A stretch of 64,000 nucleotides of DNA from contig CP036279.1 of NCBI GenBank assembly GCA_007748055.1, positions 1,550,001 to 1,614,000 of the forward strand, written 5' to 3'. The translations under genes were made by a program, and so were the position numbers. Within the stretch, counting starts at the first letter, position 1. Every line of letters begins with the position of its first letter. Origin of the DNA: Kolteria novifilia. Its GTDB lineage: Bacteria; Planctomycetota; Planctomycetia; Kolteriales; Kolteriaceae. Of the stretch, positions 1 to 8,411 are shown one piece after another. The notes beneath the pieces are model-generated. The model did no database searches. It was not told where the DNA came from and was given only the letters and a program-made list of their open reading frames with translations.

Positions 1-1
1 A

Positions 2-7
2 TCCTCC
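2..7 (-). promoter_or_regulatory. Probable ribosome binding site of a gene beyond the left edge
   Basis: Read on the minus strand, these bases are GGAGGA, about 30 bases downstream of the stop of the permease gene. The next gene of this transporter operon probably starts just outside the window. In DevBCA-type systems that gene encodes the ATPase. This is inferred from spacing only. Confidence 0.4.
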
Positions 8-36
8 AGGACAACGGTGTCTTGATGGTTGGCTCC

Positions 37-1164
37 TCAAAAGAGATCGACAGGATCGGCCCGTTTGAGTTTCGCGAGCACCATGGTGCCGCAGACGAGA
101 CAGATCGTGGCGGTGATCGCGAGCACGATGACCAGTAGCCCGGGAGCGAGCAGCACCGGCACGGGGGTGTGCGCGTTCAGGTACCGGCAAAGGATCCATG
201 CCACGAGCGTCGCGGGAAGAAAACTCAGGAGCGTCCAAAGGGACGCCTGGATGAAGAGGACCGACTTGACCTTTGAGTCGTAGTAGCCGATGGCTTTGAG
301 CGTGGCGTATTCGTGCAGATGGTTGTTGACGTCGTGCGAGAGGATCTGGTGCAGGATGATCGAGGCGACGAGGACGCTGATAATCACGCCGCTACCGAGG
401 AGGATCCCGACCGGTTTCTGGACGATCCAGCGGTACTGCTGGCTCACGCTGATCTCTTCGGGTGTCACGACCGCGACATCGTCCGGAAGGCTCTCCCGAA
501 GACGCTCGATCAGGGCGTCGCGATTGGTGTCGCCGGCGAGCCGAACGAGACCGAATGTCGTCTTGCTGCCGTCGTAGGGAACGACGTTCAGAAACGTTTG
601 GCTTCCGCAGACCACGCACCCGAACGCGCTGAAACCGATGCCGTGACTATACGCGGCGGCGATGTCGAGTTGGCTGGCCCCGAGTCGACAGGTGTCGTTG
701 ATGTGCCATTTGCCGATCGCCGGGAGGCTGCGGCGATCGATCATCACCGTCATCGGGCGACTCAAGTACGATTTCAGGGTCTTGAGGTGATCGGAGCGAA
801 AGACCGGGTCGGAGAGATCGACCCCGACCAACTGGACCGGATACTCCTGCCCGTTGCTCGGATTTCTCCAGTTGATGTTGACCGCCCGAATCGGCGTGGT
901 CGCGATGACCTCGGGTTCCCTCTTGATGCTCTGAAGCAGTTGGTGGGAAAACTGTCCGGGGTCGACCAAGCCGTCATAGTCGCTGGAGATGACCAGCAGG
1001 TCGAAGTCGAACAAGTCGTAGAAGACCGTGCCGGAGACGCGGCAAACGTTGAAGACGATGCACTGCATGAAGATGAGAGTGATCGTGAAGCCGATGGCGG
1101 CGATGACGACGAGGGTATGCGTCTTCTGATGGCAGATCTTGCGCCATGCCAACGGAGTCTTCAT
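37..1164 (-). CDS. ABC transporter permease, FtsX/MacB superfamily (DevC-like)
   Basis: This 375-residue inner-membrane protein has the layout of a four-helix permease of the MacB/DevC type: one membrane segment near residues 18-38, a periplasmic region of about 200 residues, and three hydrophobic segments in the C-terminal third (about 255-280, 305-330, 340-365). The gene overlaps the preceding membrane-fusion gene by the four bases ATGA, so the two are probably translationally coupled. Together they should form the transmembrane and periplasmic parts of a tripartite exporter. The ATPase is not in the window and is expected just beyond the left edge. The substrate cannot be read from sequence. 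DevC exports glycolipid in cyanobacteria, but that role should not be transferred here. Confidence 0.85.
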   Translation of the reverse strand: MKTPLAWRKICHQKTHTLVVIAAIGFTITLIFMQCIVFNVCRVSGTVFYDLFDFDLLVISSDYDGLVDPGQFSHQLLQSIKREPEVIATTPIRAVNINWRNPSNGQEYPVQLVGVDLSDPVFRSDHLKTLKSYLSRPMTVMIDRRSLPAIGKWHINDTCRLGASQLDIAAAYSHGIGFSAFGCVVCGSQTFLNVVPYDGSKTTFGLVRLAGDTNRDALIERLRESLPDDVAVVTPEEISVSQQYRWIVQKPVGILLGSGVIISVLVASIILHQILSHDVNNHLHEYATLKAIGYYDSKVKSVLFIQASLWTLLSFLPATLVAWILCRYLNAHTPVPVLLAPGLLVIVLAITATICLVCGTMVLAKLKRADPVDLF

Positions 1165-2369
1165 GGTGTGTCGGCGTTCTCAGTAGGCGTGACCGAATTC
1201 GTCGGCGCGGTGGCGGAGACGAAGATCTTGACGTCGACTTGAAGCCCGATCAGACGGTTGGCGGGGGAGCCGTGGTCGAGAAGGATGTGGACATCGACCA
1301 CCCGGGCGTCGACCAGAGCCGTTGGGCTCGAGGAAAAGATGCTCTGACGCGAGATCTGGTTGCTGATGGTTGTGACCTTGCCGCTCAAGGGCTCGGGAAG
1401 CGCCGGCGACGTCACGACCGCTCGTTGCCCCACGTGGACTTTGAGAGCGTCGGTCTGATAGACCTCCGTCAGCACGTACATGTGCGAGGTGTCGCCAAAG
1501 TCGACCAACGGTTCGCCGCTGCACGGCTGGCCGGGCCGGGCGTAGACCTTGATGACCTCGCCGACGCCCGGGGCGCAAATGAGGCACTGGTCGAGCTTGG
1601 CTTGGGAGAGGGCCACGTCGTTCTCGAGCACGTCGAGCTGAATCGAGCGACGGGCCCGTTCCAAATTGGCCTCGGCGACCTTGATTTGTTGTTGGGCTAG
1701 AAGCGCGTCGAGCGAAGTCTTGGATTTCAACCGCTCGAGGGTGATCGTCGCTTCCTGGAGATTGAGTTCGGCTTGCCGCGCCGCTAGTTTTTGGGCATCG
1801 TAATCCTGGGGCGAGACGGTGTTGTCGGTGGCCAGCGGCTCAAAGCGATCGAGGTTGCGCTTGGCGTTCTCCGCCGCCGCCTTGAGCAGTTCGACGTTGG
1901 TCTCCTGGCTCTCCACTTCCAACGGCGTCAGCGTCACCACCTGCTCGGCCGCGAGTTTGGCTTTCGCGATCGAAGCTTCCGCGACGCCGATCTCGGCCAG
2001 TTGCAACGCCTTGCTCGAGGACAAGCGAGCCTTGGCGAGCGCGACCGACGCTTCGGCGACTTCGTGCTGATCGAGGACCACGAGATGGTCCCCCGACTCG
2101 ACAATGTCCCCTTCGCTCACCAATACCTCGGCGACCCGAGAGCCGGGGGGCGCCCCGATTTGGATGACGTCGCCGACGGGTCGGAGCATCCCCAGCCCCA
2201 CCACGATCGAGGTCCCATCCTTCTTGGACTTCTCGACGCCAAACCCCGACACCGCGGGGTTGGATGTGTCAGTCGGCGTGGACTCATTCGTCAGTGCGTG
2301 CGTGCGCCCGGAGAAGAAGGCGACCGCACCGAGCAGTACGACTATCGCGATCGCCAAGAGGATGCGCAT
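1161..2369 (-). CDS. Membrane fusion protein, HlyD/DevB-like
   Basis: This 402-residue periplasmic adaptor has an N-terminal membrane anchor (about residues 3-20), a first lipoyl-like half (about 75-110, ending LVVLDQHEV), a long alpha-helical hairpin rich in Ala, Glu, Leu and Lys (about 110-265), and a second lipoyl/beta-barrel part (about 270-380). That order is standard for adaptors linking an inner-membrane pump to an outer-membrane channel. The start has a GAGG motif nine bases upstream. The 3' end overlaps the permease gene by four bases, so the two form an operon. No outer-membrane partner is encoded beside it, although a TolC-like gene lies at 11.0-12.3 kb. Confidence 0.88.
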   Translation of the reverse strand: MRILLAIAIVVLLGAVAFFSGRTHALTNESTPTDTSNPAVSGFGVEKSKKDGTSIVVGLGMLRPVGDVIQIGAPPGSRVAEVLVSEGDIVESGDHLVVLDQHEVAEASVALAKARLSSSKALQLAEIGVAEASIAKAKLAAEQVVTLTPLEVESQETNVELLKAAAENAKRNLDRFEPLATDNTVSPQDYDAQKLAARQAELNLQEATITLERLKSKTSLDALLAQQQIKVAEANLERARRSIQLDVLENDVALSQAKLDQCLICAPGVGEVIKVYARPGQPCSGEPLVDFGDTSHMYVLTEVYQTDALKVHVGQRAVVTSPALPEPLSGKVTTISNQISRQSIFSSSPTALVDARVVDVHILLDHGSPANRLIGLQVDVKIFVSATAPTNSVTPTENADTP

Positions 2370-2468
2370 CCGTCGGGCCTCGAAAATGAGCTTCCATCGT
2401 TGTGGGGGTACACTAGGGCTGCGTCAAACGCAAGATTTCGGGTTGCGAACCCACAATCACTTCCCACT

Positions 2469-2522
2469 GGCTGACCAGCAGCCAATGCCACCCCGAACTC
2501 TTGGATCTGACACAGCACTGGT
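2469..2522 (+). repeat. Dispersed repeat (GCACTAG family), degenerate copy
   Basis: The segment starts GGCTGACCAGCAGCCAATGC and ends GCACTGG. It aligns over about 52 bases with 4839-4890 and with the reverse complement of 45136-45187. This copy is not attached to a stop codon. Confidence 0.55.
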
Positions 2523-2622
2523 CAATCGAACCGCATTCTAGCAGCCACCCGATCTACGTTATAGCGATCATGTGCGAAGACTTGATGAAGGTAGGGGCTT
2601 GCGGCGTGGCTTTGAGCCTGTT

Positions 2623-2645
2623 CAATCCGCAAAACCGGCGGATTG
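2623..2645. repeat. Perfect 8-bp inverted repeat (hairpin)
   Basis: CAATCCGC (2623-2630) and GCGGATTG (2638-2645) are perfect reverse complements around a 7-base spacer. The structure stands alone in the intergenic region, far from either flanking gene. It could be a terminator, a protein-binding site or a remnant of mobile DNA. Confidence 0.5.
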
Positions 2646-3122
2646 TTCCCAGATGAATAAGACGCTTGCGCGAATCATTGTTGCCTCGCTCCCTCGTGCT
2701 TCTTGTCATCATGGTACGCGTATTTGGAGAGCCAATTTTGCCGGTTGGTCCTTGACTTTCGGCCCACCTCCCTGGAGAGTCGGGACTGCACGAGCTACCC
2801 GTCTTAATGAGAGGGACTGTGCTGGGTGAGGCGCCTTCCCGATCGGGAAAGGGCTCACGCCGAGTCCTGCCAATCAGCACTGCTCTTGATGCCAGTCGGA
2901 TCCGATACCGCGGAGGCTCCCCTTCGGGAATCTGCCGCGATGCGGGAACGAGGGGTCGAGAGTGATCTCCTCTCGTTCGCAACGACCACAATCCGCGAAG
3001 ATCCTTCGTGCGTCGACTCGTTGCGCTCCTTCCCGTCCTCGGTGATCGACGGCTCTGTTTCGTGGTCGCGCCCACGGGGATTGGGCTCCACATCTTTTCA
3101 TCCACGAATCGAGGGGGAAGCG

Positions 3123-4025
3123 ATGAGATCTCATCGTCTGGGAAGGAATGGACATGGTTTCACGCTGGTGGAACTGCTGGTCGTGATCGCCATCATCGGC
3201 GTGCTAGTGTCGCTGCTGTTGCCGGCGGTGCAGCAGGCCCGGGAGTCGGCTCGTCGGACGCAGTGTCGCAATAATCTCAAGCAACTGGGCATCGCGATGC
3301 ATGGCTATCACGAGTCGCATCTGATGCTTCCGATCAGCAACAGTCACGTCAATCGCTGGGGATGGTTGCCCTTGATGACCCCATTCATGGATCTCGGCCA
3401 CATCCACGAGAAGCTGAACTTCAGCCGGGCGTCGTGGCAGGGGGATAACATCGACTACATTCGGCCTGTCTACGCCCAGTTCGTCTGTCCCTCGAATCCC
3501 GACGCCCACGTTCTTCGTGAACAGGAGTTCTTCGCGCCACCAACCTGGGTGATCTCGAACGTCGACTACGCGGCGGTCGTCGGCGACTACCGCAACTCGA
3601 CCGGCATCGGCGAGGACCCGACGTACGGCAACGCCGGCAACGGAAACCCGGTACGGGGAATGATGTCCCGATTCGCATGGAGCGCCCGTTTTCGCGATTG
3701 CCCCGACGGGCTGAGCAAGACCTTCCTCGTCGGCGAGTCGATCGGGGTCGGGTGCATCGCCCAGAATTTCGGCGTCCAGAGCTTCGGATCGACCGCCCAT
3801 CCGATCAACTTTCGCAATGACGATCTGCTTGGAAGTTCGAACTGGCCGACGCAGGGGAGTCCGAAATGGGACCACGCGTTCGGTTTTCGCAGCAGGCATC
3901 TTGGCGGCGCCCACTTTCTCTTCGCGGACGGATCGATCGACTTCATCAGCGAGAACATCGATGGGGTGCTCTACCGCGCCATGGCGTCGCGCGACGGAGG
4001 AGAGATCGTGTCGAAGAGTCCCTGA
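3123..4025 (+). CDS. DUF1559 pseudopilin-like protein
   Basis: This 300-residue protein begins with a short basic leader followed by the type IV prepilin-like segment [19 protein letters not shown], then a hydrophobic helix and the family signature [14 protein letters not shown] with a QCRNNLKQL stretch. The C-terminus has the usual DUF1559 ending, with a FADGSIDFI-type motif. These proteins are greatly expanded in planctomycetes and are presumed to be processed like pseudopilins; their role is unknown. The start was chosen at the ATG after GAGGGGGA because the leader fits prepilins. The longer in-frame extension has no domain character. A small lipoprotein gene follows, separated by a tandem repeat array. 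Confidence 0.88.
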   Translation: MRSHRLGRNGHGFTLVELLVVIAIIGVLVSLLLPAVQQARESARRTQCRNNLKQLGIAMHGYHESHLMLPISNSHVNRWGWLPLMTPFMDLGHIHEKLNFSRASWQGDNIDYIRPVYAQFVCPSNPDAHVLREQEFFAPPTWVISNVDYAAVVGDYRNSTGIGEDPTYGNAGNGNPVRGMMSRFAWSARFRDCPDGLSKTFLVGESIGVGCIAQNFGVQSFGSTAHPINFRNDDLLGSSNWPTQGSPKWDHAFGFRSRHLGGAHFLFADGSIDFISENIDGVLYRAMASRDGGEIVSKSP

Positions 4026-4110
4026 GTCCCGTCGCCGTGGCTTCGGATGATGGCTCGCGGGTCGGAGGAGCCGACCCCCTCCGAACGTGAGGAGCGATCC
4101 CCTCCTTCTC

Positions 4111-4260
4111 CCCCTTGGACAAGGGGGAGCGATGGGAACATCCCTTGGACAAGGGGGAGCGATGGGAACATCCCTTGGACAAGGGGGAGCGATGGGAACA
4201 TCCCTTGGACAAGGGGGAGCGATGGGAACATCCCTTGGACAAGGGGGAGCGATGGGAATG
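4111..4260. repeat. Tandem array, five 30-bp units with a palindromic core
   Basis: Five consecutive 30-base units, nearly identical, each contain CCCTTGGACAAGGG, a perfect inverted repeat with a 2-base centre, followed by GGGAGCGATGGGAACAT. The first unit is flanked on the left by CTCC, giving CTCCCCCTTG / CAAGGGGGAG arms. The unit length is a multiple of three, so several frames stay open through it and mimic a repetitive protein. The array lies between a DUF1559 gene and a lipoprotein gene. A related array with a different spacer is at 35476-35590. Confidence 0.92.
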
Positions 4261-4335
4261 ACCCTTGGAGGAAGGGCAGTGTCTACGTTCAATCGTGACT
4301 TTGATGTGAGACGGCAATCAACAGGGCGACGACGC

Positions 4336-4785
4336 ATGACTCAAATCAAGCCAACGACGGTACCATTCACGCTGTTGCTTCTCTTCGCGGCGGGATGCGG
4401 TTCGGGTCACCCGGAACTCGGCCGAGTGACCGGGACCGTGAACTATCTCGGGAAACCGTTGCCGCAGGGAACAATCATTCTCGAACCGGTGGGAGGGCGA
4501 CCGGCGACCGGCCGTATCCTGGATGGAGAGATCATCGAGGTGACGACCTATCGCCCCGGCGACGGCGCCACGCTCGGCAAACATCAGGTCGCGATTCAGT
4601 CCGTTCAGAAACCAATGGCGACCCACACGCCCGCCAATCCAGTGGACGCCGATGCCCAAGCGGCGCTGCGGTCGATGGAGACCGAATCGCTCCTCCCACC
4701 CAAGTTCGGCGACCCCGCTCGTTCCGGACTATCGGCGGAGATTGAAAGCGGTGACAACCAATTGACCTTCGATTTGGGCGACTAG
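4336..4785 (+). CDS. Small lipoprotein, carboxypeptidase-regulatory-like
   Basis: This 149-residue protein has a signal peptide with lipobox LLLLFAAGC, so Cys near residue 21 is the likely lipidated residue. The mature part has a TVNYLGKPLPQGTIILEP motif, typical of small beta-sandwich domains (carboxypeptidase regulatory-like) common in planctomycete lipoproteins. The same motif occurs in the lipoproteins at 57047 and 59538, each also paired with a DUF1559 gene. The start chosen is the ATG that begins the signal peptide; the open frame upstream only reads through the tandem repeat. The TAG stop coincides with the left end of a TA-flanked dispersed repeat. Function is unknown. Confidence 0.75.
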   Translation: MTQIKPTTVPFTLLLLFAAGCGSGHPELGRVTGTVNYLGKPLPQGTIILEPVGGRPATGRILDGEIIEVTTYRPGDGATLGKHQVAIQSVQKPMATHTPANPVDADAQAALRSMETESLLPPKFGDPARSGLSAEIESGDNQLTFDLGD

Positions 4786-4887
4786 TGCTCTGCTCCAACT
4801 TGACGCCGGTATTCGTGCAAGCCGAACTCTTTGGCATTGGCGGACAAGCAGCCAGTGGCAATCCGAGAGGTCGATGGATCAATGCAC
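4785..4887. mobile_element. TA-flanked 103-bp repeat element between convergent stop codons
   Basis: The element starts GTGCTCTG, ends AATGCAC, and is flanked by TA on both sides (4783-4784 and 4888-4889). The ends GTGC/GCAC are short inverted repeats. Bases 4839-4890 align with other copies in the window. The left TA plus G forms the TAG stop of the lipoprotein gene, and the right C plus TA forms the TAG stop (minus strand) of the RND gene. If the element and one TA are removed, both genes still end in TAG on one shared CTAG. That it is non-autonomous mobile DNA is inferred; no transposase is present. Confidence 0.6.
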
Positions 4888-7800
4888 TAGGTTTTGTCTC
4901 GCGAGTCATCGCTGGCTGGTGACTCCGGCTCGATTCCCTCGACCAGCCGCTTGGCGGCCGAACCGCTGAAGGCGAGAAAGATGCCCGGCCGGATCAGGAA
5001 CTCGCAGAGCGTCGACGTTGTCAAGCCGCCGACGATGACGGTCGCCACCGGGTAGAGAATCTCGCGTCCCGGAGCTTGCCCACCCCATACCAGCGGAACG
5101 AGGCCGATGCCGGTCGTCAGCGCCGTCATCAACACCGGCGCCAACCGCTCGAGGCTACCGCGCAGCACCATCTTCTCGTTGAATTCTTCCCCTTCGAAAC
5201 GCATCAGGTGCAAGTAGTGGGAGACGAGCAGGATGCCATTGCGCGAGGCGATGCCGGCGAGGGAGATGAAGCCGACCAAGCTCGCGACGGTGAGGACTTG
5301 CCCGCTCAGTGCCAACGCGGCGACACCGCCGACGAAGGCTGCCGGGATCGCCACCATGATCTGAAGCACGATGCGGACCGAGGGGAGCGTCGTGTAGAGC
5401 ACGAGGAAGACTCCGGCGAGCGACAGAAGGCTGAGAAAGCCGATCATGCGCGTCGCTTGCTCTTGGGCCTCGAACTGGCCGCCGTATTCGATGAAGTAGC
5501 CTTCGGGAAGGGTGACGTTCTCCGCGATGCGGCGTTTGATGTCGGCCACGGCGCTGCCGAGATCGCGATCGGTCGTGTTGACGCGGATCGTGACCCGTCG
5601 CCGAACATTCTCGCGGTTGATCGTGTTCGGTCCGCCTCCCTCGTAGACCTTCGCCACCGAGGAGATCGGGATCCTACCGCCGTCGGGGAGATCGAGCGAG
5701 AGTCGGTTGAGCTTCGTGATGTCCTTGCGGTAGGGCTCGTCGAGCCGAACCAAGAGGTCGAAGGTTCGCTGACCATCGAGGACCGACGAGATGACCGCGC
5801 CGTTCATCGCCGTCTCAATGAAGTCGTTGACGTACTTGGGCGTGATGCCGTAGAGCGCCAGCTCGTCGCGGTTGAGTTCGATGCGGATCTGCGGGATGAG
5901 CTGCATCGGCTCGACGACGGGCGGCGCGATTCCCGGCACGCTCTGGATCGCGCCTTTGATCTCGTTGGCCAGACGCCGCAGGACATCGAGATCGTCGCCG
6001 TAGACCTTGATGCCGATCTGGGCCGTCACGCCCGAGAGCATGTGGCTGATGAGGTGGGCCAATGGCTGTTCCACCTCGTATTGGATGCCGGGAATCTCCT
6101 TGAGCTCGTCGCGAAAGAGCTTGAGCACCTCGCGCCGCGACAGCCCGCTTTCGGGGTTCAGCGCGATGACGTACTCGCTGACGTTGACTTCCATGATGTG
6201 TTCGTCGTTCTCCGCGCGACCGGTCTTGCGGCCGAAGCTCAAGATGGGCCCGGTCGGGTTCTCGGACGTCGCTTGAAGGGCGCGGAAGCGTTCGTCAATG
6301 ATACGGCCGAGACGGTTGCTGGTCGAAAGCGAGGATCCCGGCGGGAGGATGACGTTGACTTGGACCGCCCCTTCGTCGAACTCCGGGAGAAAGTCGGCGC
6401 CGAGATTCGCCAGGACGACGAAGGCACCGATCACGAGGACCGCGCCCATCGTGAGGATCATCCCCGGCAGCGCGATGCCGAAGTGGATGATCGGGGCCAT
6501 CAGGTACTTGAGCCAACGCAAGAGAAAGCCATCGCGCTCCGAATCCTCGGGATCGTGTCCGGTCGACTTTCCGCGGCCGAGCAGGAACGAACTGAGGACC
6601 GGGGTGACGGTGAGCGAGACCGCCAGCGATGCGAGGATCGAGACGATGTACGCCAAGCCCATCGGGACGAAGAGTCGACCCTCCATTCCGCTGAGCGCGA
6701 AGAGGGGAAGGAAGACGAGAATCACCAGCATCGTGCCGAAGACGATCGCCCGGCGGATCTCGATGCTCGCCTCGTAGACGACGGTCAGGACCGGTCGCGG
6801 TCGGTCGCTGGCGGCGTTCTCCTTCAGCCGACGGTGGATGTTCTCGACGTCGACGATCGCGTCATCGACCAGTTCGCCGATCGCGACCGCCAAGCCGCCG
6901 AGGGTCATCACGTTGATCGACATCTCGAGAGAGTAGAAAACGAGGGCGGTGACGAGGACCGAGAGCGGGATCGCGGTCAGCGTGATGAAGGTCGTGCGCA
7001 GATCCATCAGGAACAGAAAGAGAATGATCACGACCAGGATGGCTCCATCGCGCAGGGCCTCGACGACGTTGTCGACCCCTCGGTCGATGAACATCCGCTG
7101 TTGGAAGATGTTCTCGTCGATCCCGATGTCCTCGGGGAGCGTCTCCTTGAATTCGAGCAGCGCCTTGGTGATGTCCTCGGTGATACGTCGGGTATCGGCG
7201 CCAGGTTGCTTTTGAATGGTGAGGATGACACCGGGGTAGCGACCATTGACCGAGGAGTCACCCCGCTTGACTTGCGGCCCGGCGACGACTCTGGCGACGT
7301 CGCGGATCAGGATCGACCGCTCGGCCGTTCGCTTGACGACCACTTTCTCGATGTCGTCGAGGGTCTCGACGCGGCCCAATCCCCGGACGAGGAACTCGCT
7401 GGATCCCGATTCGAGGTAGCCACCGGTGACGTTGAGGTTGCTCGCGGCCAGCGCGGTGTCGACATCGTGCAGCGTGACGCCGTAGGCACGCATGCTGTCG
7501 GGATTGACGAGGACTTGATACTGCTTGCGGCCACCGCCCATGCTGATGACTTGCGCGACGCCGGGGATGGCGAGCAGCCGTTGTCGCAGAACCCAATCGG
7601 CGAGGGTACGCAACTCGAGCGGGTCGGTCTTTCCCTCTTCGCTCCAGAGCCCCACGAGCATGATCTGCCCCAGGATGGAGCTGATCGGCGCCAGTTGGGG
7701 CGTGATCCCCTCGGGGAGTTGTTCGCTGGCGAGGGCCATCCGTTCCTGGACGATCTGCCGGGCGGTGTAGATGTCGGCGTTCCAACCGAACTCGACGAAG

Positions 7801-8078
7801 ATGATCGAGAGACCGATACCCGAGGAACTGCGGACGGTCTCGACCCCCGCGGCCCCGTTGAGGGCCGTTTCCAAAGGAAAGGTGACGAGCGTCTCGACCT
7901 CTTCGGGAGCCAGGCCGGGGGCCTCGGTCATGATCGTCACCCGCGGCCGCGTCAGTTGGGGGAAGACGTCGATCGATAGTTGCGACGTCACCCAGCTTCC
8001 GTACATCGCGATGACCAGCGCGAGCCCGATGACCAAGAGTCTGTTTTTCAAGGCGAGGCGGATGACCGCGTTGAGCAT
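4887..8078 (-). CDS. Heavy-metal-type RND efflux pump (CusA/CzcA-like)
   Basis: This 1063-residue protein is full length for an RND transporter: TM1 at about residues 13-32, a first large periplasmic domain, a block of helices from about 343, a second periplasmic domain and a second helix block. The TM4 region reads AIGELVDDAIVDVENI, placing Asp405, Asp406, Asp410 and Glu412 where heavy-metal RND pumps carry proton-relay acids. A family resemblance to CusA/CzcA is clear, but the exported ion cannot be fixed. It is the last gene of a minus-strand operon with an adaptor, a His-rich lipoprotein and a TolC-like protein, whose His-rich content supports metal export. The stop codon is formed at a repeat boundary. 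Confidence 0.92.
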   Translation of the reverse strand: MLNAVIRLALKNRLLVIGLALVIAMYGSWVTSQLSIDVFPQLTRPRVTIMTEAPGLAPEEVETLVTFPLETALNGAAGVETVRSSSGIGLSIIFVEFGWNADIYTARQIVQERMALASEQLPEGITPQLAPISSILGQIMLVGLWSEEGKTDPLELRTLADWVLRQRLLAIPGVAQVISMGGGRKQYQVLVNPDSMRAYGVTLHDVDTALAASNLNVTGGYLESGSSEFLVRGLGRVETLDDIEKVVVKRTAERSILIRDVARVVAGPQVKRGDSSVNGRYPGVILTIQKQPGADTRRITEDITKALLEFKETLPEDIGIDENIFQQRMFIDRGVDNVVEALRDGAILVVIILFLFLMDLRTTFITLTAIPLSVLVTALVFYSLEMSINVMTLGGLAVAIGELVDDAIVDVENIHRRLKENAASDRPRPVLTVVYEASIEIRRAIVFGTMLVILVFLPLFALSGMEGRLFVPMGLAYIVSILASLAVSLTVTPVLSSFLLGRGKSTGHDPEDSERDGFLLRWLKYLMAPIIHFGIALPGMILTMGAVLVIGAFVVLANLGADFLPEFDEGAVQVNVILPPGSSLSTSNRLGRIIDERFRALQATSENPTGPILSFGRKTGRAENDEHIMEVNVSEYVIALNPESGLSRREVLKLFRDELKEIPGIQYEVEQPLAHLISHMLSGVTAQIGIKVYGDDLDVLRRLANEIKGAIQSVPGIAPPVVEPMQLIPQIRIELNRDELALYGITPKYVNDFIETAMNGAVISSVLDGQRTFDLLVRLDEPYRKDITKLNRLSLDLPDGGRIPISSVAKVYEGGGPNTINRENVRRRVTIRVNTTDRDLGSAVADIKRRIAENVTLPEGYFIEYGGQFEAQEQATRMIGFLSLLSLAGVFLVLYTTLPSVRIVLQIMVAIPAAFVGGVAALALSGQVLTVASLVGFISLAGIASRNGILLVSHYLHLMRFEGEEFNEKMVLRGSLERLAPVLMTALTTGIGLVPLVWGGQAPGREILYPVATVIVGGLTTSTLCEFLIRPGIFLAFSGSAAKRLVEGIEPESPASDDSRDKT

Positions 8079-8410
8079 GAAATCGTTACCTAGTGTTCTG
8101 GTTGTCTATTCACGACCAATAGGCTCTTGGGTGCCTCGCCCACGCTCGCCGTGGGCACGCGGGAAAGGCCTCTGATTCAGCACGCTCCCGCACGATCGGA
8201 GAACGAGGTTTCATGCAACGAACTCGTCAATCAGGAGACATGGACCAAGTCCCGATCGAAAACCCGTCACTTGCTCCCCTCTTCCGGCGGGAGAGGGGAA
8301 TAGCTCGTTCCGCCGAATGGTTCTCGCCACGCGCTGAAGACCCATCGCTCGCCGCACTGGCTGGCGAGCAGCAAGTGGCACCGCTGTGGCAGTCGGTTCT
8401 TGTCCGACGG
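8079..8410. other. Gene-free gap inside the efflux operon, filled by repeat DNA
   Basis: This stretch between adaptor and pump genes has no gene. Almost all of it (8093-8411) behaves as one inserted element flanked by TA. It contains a GCCCACG/CGTGGGC hairpin (8139-8157) and a copy of the dispersed repeat (8360-8411). Confidence 0.65.
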
Positions 8411-8411
8411 C
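8093..8411. mobile_element. TA-flanked repeat insertion between adaptor and RND pump genes
   Basis: TA dinucleotides at 8091-8092 and 8412-8413 bound a 319-base gene-free segment whose left end (GTGTTCTGG) resembles the left ends at 4785 and 45139. Its right part (GGCTGGCGAGCAGCAAGTGG) matches the family. Removing the segment with one TA would leave, on the minus strand, the adaptor stop TAG, then GTAACGATTTC, then the pump ATG. That is an 11-base gap typical of an operon, strong circumstantial evidence for a late insertion. The right end matches the family terminus poorly, so its exact boundary is less certain. Confidence 0.5.

Larger units (their letters stand above)
2370..3122. other. Gene-free divergent intergenic region
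   Basis: About 750 bases separate the divergently transcribed adaptor and DUF1559 genes. Open frames here look like chance GC-rich frames, with no recognisable domain and no consistent codon bias. It holds a dispersed-repeat copy (2469-2522) and a strong inverted repeat (2623-2645). No convincing promoter was found. Confidence 0.6.

Noticed and set aside
2554-3105. A 183-codon minus-strand gene in the 2.4-3.1 kb gap
   Set aside because: Composition is Arg/Ser/Pro-rich with no domain or signal; it overlaps the repeat-bearing region.
4111-4260. A CRISPR array
   Set aside because: Units are contiguous and identical with no variable spacers, and no cas genes are near.
4087-4335. An N-terminal extension of the lipoprotein through the tandem array (GQGGAMGTSL units)
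   Set aside because: The signal peptide begins at the ATG at 4336; the extension is in-frame only because the unit is 30 bases.
3204-4337. A minus-strand frame with repeated PCPRDVPIAP units
   Set aside because: The repeats are translation of the 30-bp palindromic array and the rest is antisense to a DUF1559 gene.
5076-7979. A 967-codon open frame on the plus strand opposite the RND pump gene
   Set aside because: It is Arg/Asp/Glu-rich, has no domain, and is explained by the G/C third-position bias of the real gene on the other strand.
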